NCBI RefSeq assembly: GCF_030733685.1
Contig: NZ_JASHIM010000015.1
Coordinates: forward strand, 1 to 64,000
Length of the DNA: 64,000 bases
DNA from: Roseovarius sp. MMSF_3281
Lineage (GTDB): Bacteria > Pseudomonadota > Alphaproteobacteria > Rhodobacterales > Rhodobacteraceae
Direction of reading: 5' to 3'
Below are positions 35,869-43,966 of the stretch, piece after piece; positions within the stretch are counted from its first letter, which is position 1, and each line of letters opens with the position of its first letter. Under the pieces are notes generated by a model. It saw only the letters and a program-made list of their open reading frames with translations. It was not told the origin of the DNA and searched no databases. Both the position numbers and the translations under genes were made by a program.

Positions 35869-35883
35869 CGTACGAGTCGTACG
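35869..35883. promoter_or_regulatory. Palindrome CGTACGAGTCGTACG, copy 2
   Basis: Exact 15-bp repeat of the core of copy 1, preceded in both places by GGAA. The distance of 63 bp is six helical turns, so both sites face the same side of the DNA, suitable for cooperative binding or looping. Confidence 0.6.
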
Positions 35884-36042
35884 AAACCCGCCACCGGCAG
35901 GCCCCCGCCGGGTGGCAACGCGCGGTGCCGTCAGGGCATGTTAAGATTTTCGCGGCAGTCTTTCGGTCAGCCTTTGCGAGAGGGCGGGGCAATTTGCGCC
36001 TTGTGAAGGCAGGTTGCGGTTGCTACCGCTCGGAGGAACAGC

Positions 36043-37047
36043 ATGGAGCGGAATGTGAAACGGGTTCTGGTAACAGGTGGCGCGGGGTATATCGGATCGC
36101 ATGCCTGCAAGTTGCTCAGGCAGGCCGGATACGAGCCGATCACTTACGACAACCTGTCGACCGGCTGGCGTGCGGCGGTGAAATTCGGCCCCTTCGAGCA
36201 GGGCGAGCTTGAAGACCGCGCGCGGCTGGACGAGGTGTTTGCCAAGTATCAGCCGGTGGCGGTCATGCATTTCGCGGCGCTGTCGCTGGTGGGCGAGGCC
36301 ATGGCAAAGCCGGGCCTGTACTGGCGCAACAACGTGGCCGGATCGCTGACGCTGATCGAGGCCTGCGTGGCGGCCGGGTGCCGCAATGTCGTGTTCTCGT
36401 CGACCTGTGCGACCTATGGGGAACATGACAACGTCGTCTTGAACGAGGACACGCCGCAAGAGCCGCTGAATGCCTATGGGGCCTCGAAACGGGCGATCGA
36501 GGATATCCTGCGCGATTTCGGCGCGGCGCATGACCTGCAAAGCGTTATTTTCCGCTATTTCAACGTGGCGGGGGCGGACCCGGAGGCCGAAGTGGGCGAG
36601 GCGCATGAGCCTGAAACCCACCTGATCCCGGTGGTCTTGCAGGCGATTGACGGGCAGCGCGACAAGCTGACGATCCATGGCACCGATTACGAGACGCCCG
36701 ATGGCACCTGTATCCGCGACTATGTGCATGTCTGCGATCTGGTGGAGGCGCATATCCTTGGCCTCAAGCATCTTGAGGCTGGCAAGGGCAGCGCGGTGTT
36801 CAACCTTGGCACCGGAGAGGGATTTTCCGTGCGCGAGGTGATGGAGGCCGCGCGCGTGGTGACCAACCGCGACGTGCCCTACGTGGAAGGCCCCCGGCGC
36901 GCGGGGGATGCGACCAAGCTGGTCTCGGGGTCGGAAAAGGCCGTTCGGGATCTGGGCTGGTCGACCGAAAGGTCGAGCATGCGCCAGATGATCGAGGATG
37001 CATGGCGCTGGCACCGGACCGGGGGGTATGAATCGCACAGCGATTGA
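36043..37047 (+). CDS. galE: UDP-glucose 4-epimerase
   Basis: Interconverts UDP-glucose and UDP-galactose for surface polysaccharide synthesis. The 334 residues have the NAD motif VTGGAGYIGSH (about 9-19), the catalytic Ser/Thr region VFSSTCATYG, YGASKRAIE (YxxxK), FRYFNVAGADP and the extended-SDR C-terminal region with GTDYETPDGTCIRDYVH. GGAGG precedes the ATG by 6 bp. It stands alone, convergent with glycerate kinase, with an unusual palindrome array in between. Confidence 0.95.
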   Translation: MERNVKRVLVTGGAGYIGSHACKLLRQAGYEPITYDNLSTGWRAAVKFGPFEQGELEDRARLDEVFAKYQPVAVMHFAALSLVGEAMAKPGLYWRNNVAGSLTLIEACVAAGCRNVVFSSTCATYGEHDNVVLNEDTPQEPLNAYGASKRAIEDILRDFGAAHDLQSVIFRYFNVAGADPEAEVGEAHEPETHLIPVVLQAIDGQRDKLTIHGTDYETPDGTCIRDYVHVCDLVEAHILGLKHLEAGKGSAVFNLGTGEGFSVREVMEAARVVTNRDVPYVEGPRRAGDATKLVSGSEKAVRDLGWSTERSSMRQMIEDAWRWHRTGGYESHSD

Positions 37048-37100
37048 GTGGCACCGCGCCACCGCAGGTGTTTTCGGCGGGCTTTGTCATGGGTAAGGGA

Positions 37101-37120
37101 AAGGCGTTTTGAAACGCCTT
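37101..37120. repeat. Perfect palindrome 1 of four (arms AAGGCGTTT)
   Basis: Arms AAGGCGTTT and AAACGCCTT around TG. It is followed by TTTGC and so could also serve as a terminator for galE. First of four different palindromes in 96 bp. Confidence 0.75.
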
Positions 37121-37125
37121 TTTGC

Positions 37126-37145
37126 AAGCGCCTTGAAAGGCGCTT
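37126..37145. repeat. Perfect palindrome 2 of four (arms AAGCGCCTT)
   Basis: Arms AAGCGCCTT and AAGGCGCTT around GA. The sequence is different from palindrome 1 but has the same length, arm size and 2-bp centre. Confidence 0.75.
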
Positions 37146-37148
37146 TGG

Positions 37149-37170
37149 CACGCAAATTCGAATTTGCGTG
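37149..37170. repeat. Perfect palindrome 3 of four (arms CACGCAAATTC)
   Basis: Fully symmetric 22-bp palindrome, arms CACGCAAATTC and GAATTTGCGTG with no spacer; as RNA it would close on a UUCG-type loop. Confidence 0.75.
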
Positions 37171-37172
37171 GG

Positions 37173-37196
37173 GCAAGGCTTTTCGAAAAGCCTTGC
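37173..37196. repeat. Perfect palindrome 4 of four (arms GCAAGGCTTTTC)
   Basis: Fully symmetric 24-bp palindrome, arms GCAAGGCTTTTC and GAAAAGCCTTGC, also with a TTCG centre. It ends 29 bp before the glycerate kinase stop codon and may end that transcript from the other side. Confidence 0.75.
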
Positions 37197-37224
37197 AAGG
37201 TGCCGCCGTTGTGGCCTTTGCCCG

Positions 37225-38484
37225 TCAGGCTGGTGTGACCAGTATCGCCCGAAAGTCGTTGACGTTGGTGAGGGTCGGGCCGGTGATGACCTGTCCGCCG
37301 GTGCGCCCGAAAAAGCCGTGCGCGTCGTTGGCATCGAGCGCGGTTTGGGCATCCTCGCCCGTTGTGGCGGCGGCCTGCAGGGTGTCGGGGCCGATGATCG
37401 CGCCGGCGACCTCGGCGGCGCCATCCACGCCGTCGGTATCGCAGGCGATGGCGTGAATGCCCGGCGCGCCTTGCAAGGCAAGTGCCAAGGCGAGGGCGTA
37501 TTCGGCGTTTGGCCCGCCGATGCCGTCGCCGCGCCGGGTAACGGTCAGTTCCCCGCCGGAGAGGATCAGGGCCGGGGCGTCGCCGGGGGCAAGGTCGCGT
37601 TGAAGCGTCAGGGCCGTTTCGGCGTGGGCCTTGGCGATGTCGCGCGCTTCGCCTTCGATGGCATCGCCCAGAAGGGTCACGGCAAGGCCCTGTGCCTTGG
37701 CCAGTTCGGCCGCGGCCTTGAGCGATTGCGAGGGGGCGGCGTAGATCACGTTTTCCACGGTTGAAAGGCGTTCGTCGCCGGGGGGAATAACGCCTGTCGG
37801 GCCATCCAGCACGGATTGGGCCGAGGGTGGCAGGGTGATGCCGTAGTGATCGAGCAGGGCGCGGGCCTCTTGCGGGGTGCTTTTGTCGCCCACGGTGGGG
37901 CCGGAGCCGATCATCGCCGGATCGTCGCCTGGGACATCCGAGATCATCAGCGTCAGCATCTTCGCAGGATAGGCGGCGGCGGCCAGTTGCCCGCCTTTCA
38001 CGCGGCTGAGGTGTTTGCGGACGGTGTTTATCTGTCCGATGGTGGCGCCCGAGGCGAGGAGCGCGGTGTTGATTGCCTGTTTTTCGGTCAGTGTGACCGG
38101 GTCTGCGGGGTGGACCAGCAGGGCAGAGGCCCCGCCCGAGATCAGCGCCAGCACGGTGTCGTCCTTTGCAAGGCCCTTGAGAAGGTCGAGCATCCGCGCG
38201 GTGGCCTGCAGGCCGGAATCGTCCGGCACCGGGTGGGCGGCCTCGACGATCTCGATGCCTTGGCAGGGCCGGGCATAGCCGTAGCGGGTGATGACCAGCC
38301 CCTCGCAGGGGCCGTAGTGGGCCTCGGCCGCCTCGGCCATGCGGGCGCTGGCCTTGCCCGCGCCGATGACGACCAGCCGCCCCTTGGGTTTGGCGGGCAG
38401 GTGGTGGGCGAGGCTTTGCATCGGGTCGGCCACCTTGACCGCCCGGTCGAAGAGGGCGCGCAGCAGAACGGCGGGGTCGGGCAT
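37225..38484 (-). CDS. ttuD: Glycerate 2-kinase / hydroxypyruvate reductase-type protein (MOFRL family)
   Basis: A 419-residue protein of the glycerate kinase type-2 family, often annotated TtuD. It has the N-terminal segment VVIGAGKASARMAEAAE (about 39-55), the LISGGASALLVHP loop, LISDVPGDDPAMIGSGPT and the C-terminal MOFRL domain with GGELTVTRRGDGIGGPNAEYAL (split) and CDTDGVDGAAEVAGAII. Expected reaction: glycerate plus ATP to 2-phosphoglycerate, relevant to glyoxylate, tartrate or hydroxypyruvate use. GGAGGCCCC precedes the ATG. It converges with galE across the palindrome array and is divergent from crcB. Confidence 0.88.
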   Translation of the reverse strand: MPDPAVLLRALFDRAVKVADPMQSLAHHLPAKPKGRLVVIGAGKASARMAEAAEAHYGPCEGLVITRYGYARPCQGIEIVEAAHPVPDDSGLQATARMLDLLKGLAKDDTVLALISGGASALLVHPADPVTLTEKQAINTALLASGATIGQINTVRKHLSRVKGGQLAAAAYPAKMLTLMISDVPGDDPAMIGSGPTVGDKSTPQEARALLDHYGITLPPSAQSVLDGPTGVIPPGDERLSTVENVIYAAPSQSLKAAAELAKAQGLAVTLLGDAIEGEARDIAKAHAETALTLQRDLAPGDAPALILSGGELTVTRRGDGIGGPNAEYALALALALQGAPGIHAIACDTDGVDGAAEVAGAIIGPDTLQAAATTGEDAQTALDANDAHGFFGRTGGQVITGPTLTNVNDFRAILVTPA

Positions 38485-38592
38485 CGGGGCCTCCTTGCCT
38501 TGGGTGTTGGTGGTTCAGCTTGTGCATACCGCGGCCCGGGGTGCAATCGCGCAGCTTGACAAAGGGCCGGGCGCGGGCGACATGACGCGGCC

Positions 38593-38970
38593 ATGATCAT
38601 GACCTTTCTTCAAGTGGCGCTGGGCGGGGCGATCGGGGCGATGCTGCGCTTTGCCGTGGGCCTTGGGGCCTTGCGGTTTGCCGCGCCCGGGTTTCCCCTT
38701 GGCGTGCTTTTTGTCAATGTGCTGGGGTCGTTCCTGATGGGGCTTTTCGCGGTGTATTCCTTTCATCGCGGGGTTCAGCATCTGAACCCCTTGGTGATGA
38801 CCGGGGTCTTGGGTGGGTTTACCACCTTTTCGGCGTTTTCGCTTGAGGCCTTCACGCTGTACGAGCGGGGGCAGGTTACGGCGGCGGGGCTTTACGTGGC
38901 GCTGTCTGCTGTCGTGTCGCTTGGGGCGCTGGCCCTTGGCGTTTGGATCGCGCGGGGGATTTGGGCATGA
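38593..38970 (+). CDS. crcB: Fluoride ion exporter CrcB/Fluc
   Basis: A 125-residue four-helix protein that exports fluoride as a dual-topology dimer. Conserved segments are GAMLRF in helix 1, NVLGSFLMG in helix 2 and GVLGGFTTFSAFSLEA in helix 3 with the TFS motif that lines the pore. No fluoride riboswitch (crcB motif) is evident in the short upstream region. It is the first of four overlapping genes. Confidence 0.94.
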   Translation: MIMTFLQVALGGAIGAMLRFAVGLGALRFAAPGFPLGVLFVNVLGSFLMGLFAVYSFHRGVQHLNPLVMTGVLGGFTTFSAFSLEAFTLYERGQVTAAGLYVALSAVVSLGALALGVWIARGIWA

Positions 38971-40010
38971 GCCGGGTGCAGAACTTGACGGTGGCCGAGG
39001 CGGATGCCGATCAGCGATTGGACCGTTGGTTGCGGCGGCAGTTTCCGCATGTCCCACAGGGGCGGATCGAGAAGATGTGCCGCAAGGGGGAATTGCGCGT
39101 CGATGGTGGCCGGGTGAAGGCCAATACGCGGCTTGAGGCGGGGCAAAGCGTGCGTGTGCCGCCGCTGCCCGAGCCGGGACAGGCCGCGGCGCGGGAGGCC
39201 AGCCCCGTCAGCCCGGCGGATGCCAGGATGATCCAGGCCTGCGTGATTTACCGTGACGATCACATCATCGCTTTGAACAAGCCGCCGGGCCTGCCGGTGC
39301 AGGGCGGCAGCAAGCAAAGCCGCCATGTGGACGGTTTGGCCGATGCGCTGCGGTTCGGGCTGGAGGAAAAGCCGCGTTTGGTGCATCGCTTGGACAAGGA
39401 CACCTCGGGCGTTTTGATCATGGCGCGGACGCGGGCCATGGCCAAGGCCTTGACGGCGTCGTTCCGGCATCGGGACACGCGCAAGATCTACTGGGCCGCT
39501 GTTGCCGGTGTGCCCAGCCCGCGGATGGGGACGATCAAGTTCGGTCTGGTCAAGGCGCCGGGGCATGGGGCCAAGGGCGAGGGCGAGAAGATGCTGTGCC
39601 TGCACCCGCGCGAGGTGGAGGCCACCGAGGGCGCGAAACATGCCACCAGCGATTACGCGGTGATCGAGGCCGCCGGCGGGCGCTGTGCCTGGGTTGCGCT
39701 GGTGCCGGTAACGGGGCGGACCCATCAGCTTCGGGCGCATATGGCCGAGATCGGGCATCCGATTGCCGGGGACGGTAAGTACGGTGGATCGGGGCAGGAA
39801 AACCTTGGCGATGGCTGGGGCGCGCAACTGGGCGGGGAGTTGAGCCGCAAGTTGCACCTGCATGCCCGGTCCTTGACGCTTGAGCATCCGGCGACCAAGG
39901 CAACCCTGCATCTGACCGCGCCGATGCCCGACCACATGCAGCGCACGTGGGACATGTTCCAGTGGCAGGCCTCGGACGCGCCGGACGATCCCTTCGAGGA
40001 GGTGACATGA
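38967..40010 (+). CDS. rluC: Pseudouridine synthase, RluC/RluD family
   Basis: Modifies uridines of 23S rRNA. The 347 residues have an N-terminal S4 RNA-binding domain (about 12-75, RLDRWLRRQFPHVPQGRIEK), the catalytic Asp in LVHRLDKDTSGVLI and the later GRTHQLRAHMAEIGHPIAGD, typical of RluC-like synthases. ATG 38967 overlaps the crcB stop (ATGA). A longer start at 38943 lies inside crcB and was rejected. Target positions (RluC versus RluD) cannot be separated by eye; the S4 domain fits both. Confidence 0.92.
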   Translation: MSRVQNLTVAEADADQRLDRWLRRQFPHVPQGRIEKMCRKGELRVDGGRVKANTRLEAGQSVRVPPLPEPGQAAAREASPVSPADARMIQACVIYRDDHIIALNKPPGLPVQGGSKQSRHVDGLADALRFGLEEKPRLVHRLDKDTSGVLIMARTRAMAKALTASFRHRDTRKIYWAAVAGVPSPRMGTIKFGLVKAPGHGAKGEGEKMLCLHPREVEATEGAKHATSDYAVIEAAGGRCAWVALVPVTGRTHQLRAHMAEIGHPIAGDGKYGGSGQENLGDGWGAQLGGELSRKLHLHARSLTLEHPATKATLHLTAPMPDHMQRTWDMFQWQASDAPDDPFEEVT

Positions 40011-40690
40011 GCTTGCCCCTGCGGTTGGTGATCTTCGACGTCGACGGCACGCTTGTCGACAGCCAGGCGGATATCCTGGCGGCGATGGGCATGGCCTTTG
40101 AGCAAGCGGGCCATCCGATGCCGCCGCGCGAGGCGGTTCTGGGTATTGTGGGCCTTTCGCTGGACGTGGCGGTGGCGCGGCTTGCGCCGGAATTGGACGC
40201 CGCGCAGCATGAGCGCATGGTGGCGTGGTACAAGGACGCCTACGTCGCCCTGCGTGGCAAGCGGGGCGCGGCGGAATCCTCGCCGCTTTATCCCGGGGCG
40301 CTGGAGGTGTTGCAGGCCTTGCATGACATCCCCGAAGTGTTGCTGGGCGTGGCAACGGGCAAATCGCGGCGTGGGCTGGACAAGCTGCTTGAGGCGCATG
40401 ATCTGGGGCGGTTTTTCGTCACCCAGCAGGTCAGCGACCATCACCCGTCAAAACCGCATCCGTCGATGATCATGACCGCGCTGTCGGAAACCGGGGTTGC
40501 GCCGCGCGATGCAGTCATGATCGGCGATACCAGCTTTGACATGCAGATGGCCCGGGCCGCGGGCGTTGCCGGCATTGGTGTCGGTTGGGGATACCACGAT
40601 ATCGAGGCATTGGCCGAGGCGCGGCAGGTGATTGACGGATTCGACGAATTGCCCCGCGCCCTGAAGACACTGTGGGAGGTCGCCGCATGA
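40007..40690 (+). CDS. HAD-superfamily phosphatase (phosphoglycolate phosphatase-like)
   Basis: A 227-residue HAD hydrolase: motif I FDVDGTLVDS (Asp nucleophile and acid), a helical cap, motif II in LGVATGKSRRGL, motif III Lys in HPSKPHPSMI and motif IV GDTSFDMQMARAAG. Subfamily features match phosphoglycolate phosphatase/beta-phosphoglucomutase-type enzymes. ATGA overlap with rluC and with the downstream ATP12 gene shows tight coupling. The substrate is uncertain. Confidence 0.9.
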   Translation: MSLPLRLVIFDVDGTLVDSQADILAAMGMAFEQAGHPMPPREAVLGIVGLSLDVAVARLAPELDAAQHERMVAWYKDAYVALRGKRGAAESSPLYPGALEVLQALHDIPEVLLGVATGKSRRGLDKLLEAHDLGRFFVTQQVSDHHPSKPHPSMIMTALSETGVAPRDAVMIGDTSFDMQMARAAGVAGIGVGWGYHDIEALAEARQVIDGFDELPRALKTLWEVAA

Positions 40691-41397
40691 GCGAATGGAA
40701 GGCGAAACGCTTTTGGAAAGAGGCCCGCGTTGTCGAGGCGGAGCAGGGATTTTCCGTTGAGCTGGACGGGCGCGGCGTGAAAACCCCGGCCAAGCGCGCC
40801 CTTGTGGTGCCGACGCAGGCCATGGCGCAGGCCATCGCGGCGGAATGGGATGCTCAGGAGGGCGAGATCAACCCGAACCAGATGCCGGTGACCCGGTCGG
40901 CCAATGCGGCGATCGACAAGGTGGCGATCCAGCACGCCGAGGTGGCGCAGATGCTGGCCGATTACGCGGATTCGGACCTGTTGTGTTATCGCGCGGAGAG
41001 CCCTGTTGAACTGGTTGCCCGGCAAGCCGAGGCGTGGGACCCTTTGTTGGACTGGGCGGACGAAACCCTTGGCGCGCGCCTGACCCCGGTGGCGGGCGTG
41101 ATGCATCAGCCGCAATCGCCCAAGGCCCTGGATATCATGGCCAAGCAGGCGCATGGCATGGACAACTTTACCCTGACCGCCTTTCATGACCTTGTCAGCC
41201 TGTCGGGGTCTTTCATCATCGGGCTGGCCGCGCTGCACGACATGCAGGAAACGCGCGATCTGTGGCTGCTTTCGCGTGTTGATGAGCAGTGGCAGGAAGA
41301 ACTTTGGGGCCCCGACGAAGAGGCCCGGGCGCTGGCCGCAAGAAAAGAAAATGAGTTTTTGCACGCCAAGACCTTTCATAATCTTGCGCGACTATAG
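40687..41397 (+). CDS. ATP12-family chaperone for F1-ATPase assembly
   Basis: A 236-residue protein of the ATP12 family, which in mitochondria and alphaproteobacteria helps assemble the alpha subunit of F1-ATPase. Family segments are KRFWKEA at the N terminus, DGRGVKTPAKRALVVPT, IAAEWDAQEGEINPNQMP and the C-terminal VDEQWQEELWGPDEEA. The ATG overlaps the HAD gene (ATGA). An HAD-ATP12 pair is commonly seen in Rhodobacteraceae. It is the last gene of the row; no clear terminator is visible directly behind it. Confidence 0.92.
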   Translation: MSEWKAKRFWKEARVVEAEQGFSVELDGRGVKTPAKRALVVPTQAMAQAIAAEWDAQEGEINPNQMPVTRSANAAIDKVAIQHAEVAQMLADYADSDLLCYRAESPVELVARQAEAWDPLLDWADETLGARLTPVAGVMHQPQSPKALDIMAKQAHGMDNFTLTAFHDLVSLSGSFIIGLAALHDMQETRDLWLLSRVDEQWQEELWGPDEEARALAARKENEFLHAKTFHNLARL

Positions 41398-41470
41398 GCC
41401 CTGATCAGGTCAAAGCGGTTAACTATAGGTTAACTCCGGGGGGCGATCATCGCTTTTTGTGATCTTGGGC

Positions 41471-41501
41471 TTGACGTTTTCGAATGAATTCACTCACACT
41501 T
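41471..41501 (+). promoter_or_regulatory. Possible promoter of the aap operon
   Basis: TTGACG at 41471-41476 is a good -35 element; a weak -10 such as CACACT lies 17-19 bp further on. It is placed just before the structured leader, which fits, but the -10 is poor. Confidence 0.35.
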
Positions 41502-41511
41502 ACGAACACTG

Positions 41512-41581
41512 AAAGGGGACTCTCCCCTTTTATGTATCGCCCCGGCCTTGTCTGGCCGAATGAACCGTTCATAAAGAACGG
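41512..41581 (+). promoter_or_regulatory. Structured leader of aapJ with three hairpins
   Basis: Three hairpins follow each other: AAAGGGGA-CTC-TCCCCTTT (41512-41530), CGGCC-TTGTCT-GGCCG (41543-41558) and CCGTTC-ATAAA-GAACGG (41565-41581). The ribosome site AGGAAGAGG starts directly afterwards. The first, with its TTTT return strand, has the look of a terminator or attenuator; the leader may control expression of this nitrogen-related importer. No known riboswitch is recognised. Confidence 0.55.
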
Positions 41582-41601
41582 ACAATCAGGAAGAGGTAAA
41601 A

Positions 41602-42621
41602 ATGAAAAAATCCGTATTTCTTGGCGCGCTGACTGTCGCCGGCATTGCTGCTGGTGCTGCTGCGGCGGGCACGCTGGATGACGTGAAGGCGCGTGGCACG
41701 CTGAACTGTGGTGTGACCACGGGTCTTGTCGGCTTCGCTGCACCCGATGCAAACGGCGAATGGGATGGCTTTGACGTTGGCGTTTGCCGCGCTGTGGCCG
41801 CTGCAGTACTTGGTGACGGTTCGGCCGTCGAATTCGTGCCGACCACCGGCAAGACGCGTTTCACCGCGCTTGCATCCGGTGAGATCGACATGCTGGCCCG
41901 GAACACCACCTGGACCTTCAGCCGTGACGTTGACCTGAAGTTCGAATTCACCGGCATTAACTACTATGACGGTCAAGGCTTCATCGCGCCCAAGGCGCTT
42001 GGGGTCAGCTCGGCGAAGGAACTCAGCGGCGCGACCGTCTGCATCCAGACCGGGACCACCACCGAGTTGAACCTTGCGGACTATTTCCGTGCGAACAACA
42101 TGGATTACGAGCCGGTTCCGATCGAAACCAATGCCGAAGGGCAGCAACAGTACCTTGCCGGTGCTTGTGACGTCTATACCACCGACCGCTCGGGTCTGGC
42201 CGCGACGCGTGCCGCCTTTGAAAACCCCAGCGACCACGTGATCCTGCCCGAAACCATTTCGAAAGAGCCGCTTGGCCCGCTTGTGCGCCACGGCGACAAC
42301 GAATGGGGTGATGTCGTGCGCTGGACGCTGAACGCCCTGATCGCCGCCGAGGAATACGGCGTGACCAGTGCGAATATTGCCGACATGGCATCGGCCCCCG
42401 GCGACAAGCCCGAGGTCAACCGCCTTCTGGGCACCGAGGGGAACCTTGGCGAGATGCTGGGCCTTGAATCCGATTGGGCCGTGAAGGCCATTTCGGTTGG
42501 CGGCAACTACGGTGAATTGTTCGAAAAGAACATCGGTGAGAACACGCCCATCGGCCTGTCGCGCGGCTTGAACGCGCAGTGGACCGAAGGTGGCCTGCTC
42601 TACAGCCCGCCGTTCCGTTAA
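41602..42621 (+). CDS. aapJ: General L-amino acid-binding periplasmic protein
   Basis: Periplasmic receptor of the AapJQMP importer for many L-amino acids. The 339 residues begin with a signal peptide (MKKSVFLGALTVAGIAAGAA, cleaved about residue 22-23) and continue VKARGTLNCGVTTGLVGFA, with TLDDVKARG as the typical mature start. The FDVGVCRAVAAAVLGDG and DMLARNTTWTFSRD segments match the AapJ group of family-3 binding proteins. AGGAAGAGG precedes the ATG. It is separated by 129 bp from aapQ, a gap often used to lower permease expression relative to the receptor. Confidence 0.95.
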   Translation: MKKSVFLGALTVAGIAAGAAAAGTLDDVKARGTLNCGVTTGLVGFAAPDANGEWDGFDVGVCRAVAAAVLGDGSAVEFVPTTGKTRFTALASGEIDMLARNTTWTFSRDVDLKFEFTGINYYDGQGFIAPKALGVSSAKELSGATVCIQTGTTTELNLADYFRANNMDYEPVPIETNAEGQQQYLAGACDVYTTDRSGLAATRAAFENPSDHVILPETISKEPLGPLVRHGDNEWGDVVRWTLNALIAAEEYGVTSANIADMASAPGDKPEVNRLLGTEGNLGEMLGLESDWAVKAISVGGNYGELFEKNIGENTPIGLSRGLNAQWTEGGLLYSPPFR

Positions 42622-42750
42622 TCGGACTTTTGGGGGCGCGGACACACCGCGCCCCTTTTCCTGTGTAAGCAGGACAATCAATAAACCGGGTCGGACGAGC
42701 GTGGATAAACCCGCCGAAAATGAGCCCGGGGACGATCAGGGAAGTCATTC

Positions 42751-43965
42751 ATGACAACACTCAGCGACCCACCGCGCGAGTCGTTTCGGCTATCTATGCT
42801 GATTAACGATACGCGGTATCGATCCTACACATTCCAGTTCATCGCGCTTTTGGCGGTGATCGCCTTGTTCGCCTATCTTGGGTCGAACCTCATGTACAAC
42901 CTGCGCGAAGCGGGGCTGAACATCTCGTACGGGTTCCTGAGTGAACCTTCGGGATACGACATCAACCAGACGCTGATCGAATACGACAGCCGGTCGTCGC
43001 ATTGGCGGGCGTCGGTTGCAGGTATTCTCAATACGCTTCTTGTTGCCGTTCTGGCCTGTGTCACGGCAACCATCCTTGGGGTGATCGCCGGGGTTATGCG
43101 GCTGTCGAACAACTGGTTGGTGCGCAAGCTTATGGCCGGGTATGTCGAGGCGTTCCGCAACGTGCCGGTCCTGATCTGGATCATCATCATCTTTACGGTG
43201 ATGACGGCGGTCTTGCCCGCGCCGAGCGCGTTTCGTGGCGATGACCCCGACCGGACCATGCTGCTGGATGCTTTTGCCTTTACCAACCGTGGCGTTTACA
43301 TCCCCAAGCCTGTCTGGCTTGAGGGATCGGCAATCGTTGTCGGGGTGTTCATCGCCTCGATCATCGGGATGTTCTGGTATCGCCGCTATGCGACCAAGCT
43401 TTTGTATGACACCGGGAAGCTGTTGCCGATGGGCTGGCCTTCGCTGGCTATCCTGTTTGTTCCGGCCATCCTGGCGTACTTCGTGCTTGGGCGTCCGATC
43501 GAGCTGGATTACCCGGCGCTGAAAGGCTTTAACTTCCAGGGTGGTATCCAGATTCGCGGGTCGCTGATTGCCTTGTGGTTCGCGCTTGCGATTTATACCG
43601 GGGCCTTCATCGCCGAAAACGTGCGTGCGGGGATCCAGGCGGTGTCGAAGGGACAGACCGAGGCGGCGGCCTCGCTGGGGCTTCGGCCGCGCCGGATCAT
43701 GAACCTTGTGATCCTGCCGCAGGCCCTGCGGGTGATCATTCCGCCTTTGATCTCGAATTACCTGAACATCACCAAGAACTCGTCGCTGGCGATCGCGGTG
43801 GGGTACATGGACATCACCGGCACGCTGGGCGGTATCACGCTGAACCAGACGGGCCGGGCGATTGAAACGGTCCTGTTGCTGATGCTGTTTTACCTGGCGA
43901 TCAGCCTGGCCATTTCGGCGCTGATGAATGTCTATAACAACTCGATCAAGTTGAAGGAGCGCTGA
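42751..43965 (+). CDS. aapQ: General L-amino acid ABC transporter permease
   Basis: A 404-residue permease with about eight helices, longer than usual polar amino acid permeases, as is typical of AapQ. It contains GFLSEPSGYDINQTLI in the first periplasmic part, NVPVLIWIIIIF, the EAA-type loop TEAAASLGLRPRRIMNLVILPQALR and the C-terminal ITKNSSLAIAVGYMDITGT. It stops 1 bp before the aapM start codon, so the two permeases are coupled. Confidence 0.95.
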   Translation: MTTLSDPPRESFRLSMLINDTRYRSYTFQFIALLAVIALFAYLGSNLMYNLREAGLNISYGFLSEPSGYDINQTLIEYDSRSSHWRASVAGILNTLLVAVLACVTATILGVIAGVMRLSNNWLVRKLMAGYVEAFRNVPVLIWIIIIFTVMTAVLPAPSAFRGDDPDRTMLLDAFAFTNRGVYIPKPVWLEGSAIVVGVFIASIIGMFWYRRYATKLLYDTGKLLPMGWPSLAILFVPAILAYFVLGRPIELDYPALKGFNFQGGIQIRGSLIALWFALAIYTGAFIAENVRAGIQAVSKGQTEAAASLGLRPRRIMNLVILPQALRVIIPPLISNYLNITKNSSLAIAVGYMDITGTLGGITLNQTGRAIETVLLLMLFYLAISLAISALMNVYNNSIKLKER

Positions 43966-43966
43966 G

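Larger units (their letters stand above)
35734..36042. other. Intergenic region between divergent livH and galE, palindrome-rich
   Basis: 309 bp with no convincing gene. It holds three palindromes (annotated separately) within 35803-35886. A GC-rich stretch between 35887 and 35930 has no recognisable signal. The right part (about 35940-36040) should contain the galE promoter; CGGAGGAACAG just before the galE ATG is its ribosome site. Confidence 0.6.

Noticed and set aside
37101-37196. CRISPR-like array
   Set aside because: The units are palindromes of different sequence with tiny gaps, not one direct repeat with spacers, and no cas genes are present.
36800-38527. Long minus-strand frame over ttuD and galE (575 codons)
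   Set aside because: Arg/Pro/His-rich composition and conflict with glycerate kinase in another frame; shadow.
38485-38592. Fluoride riboswitch before crcB
   Set aside because: No recognisable crcB RNA motif in the 108 bp upstream of crcB, which is also the promoter region of ttuD.
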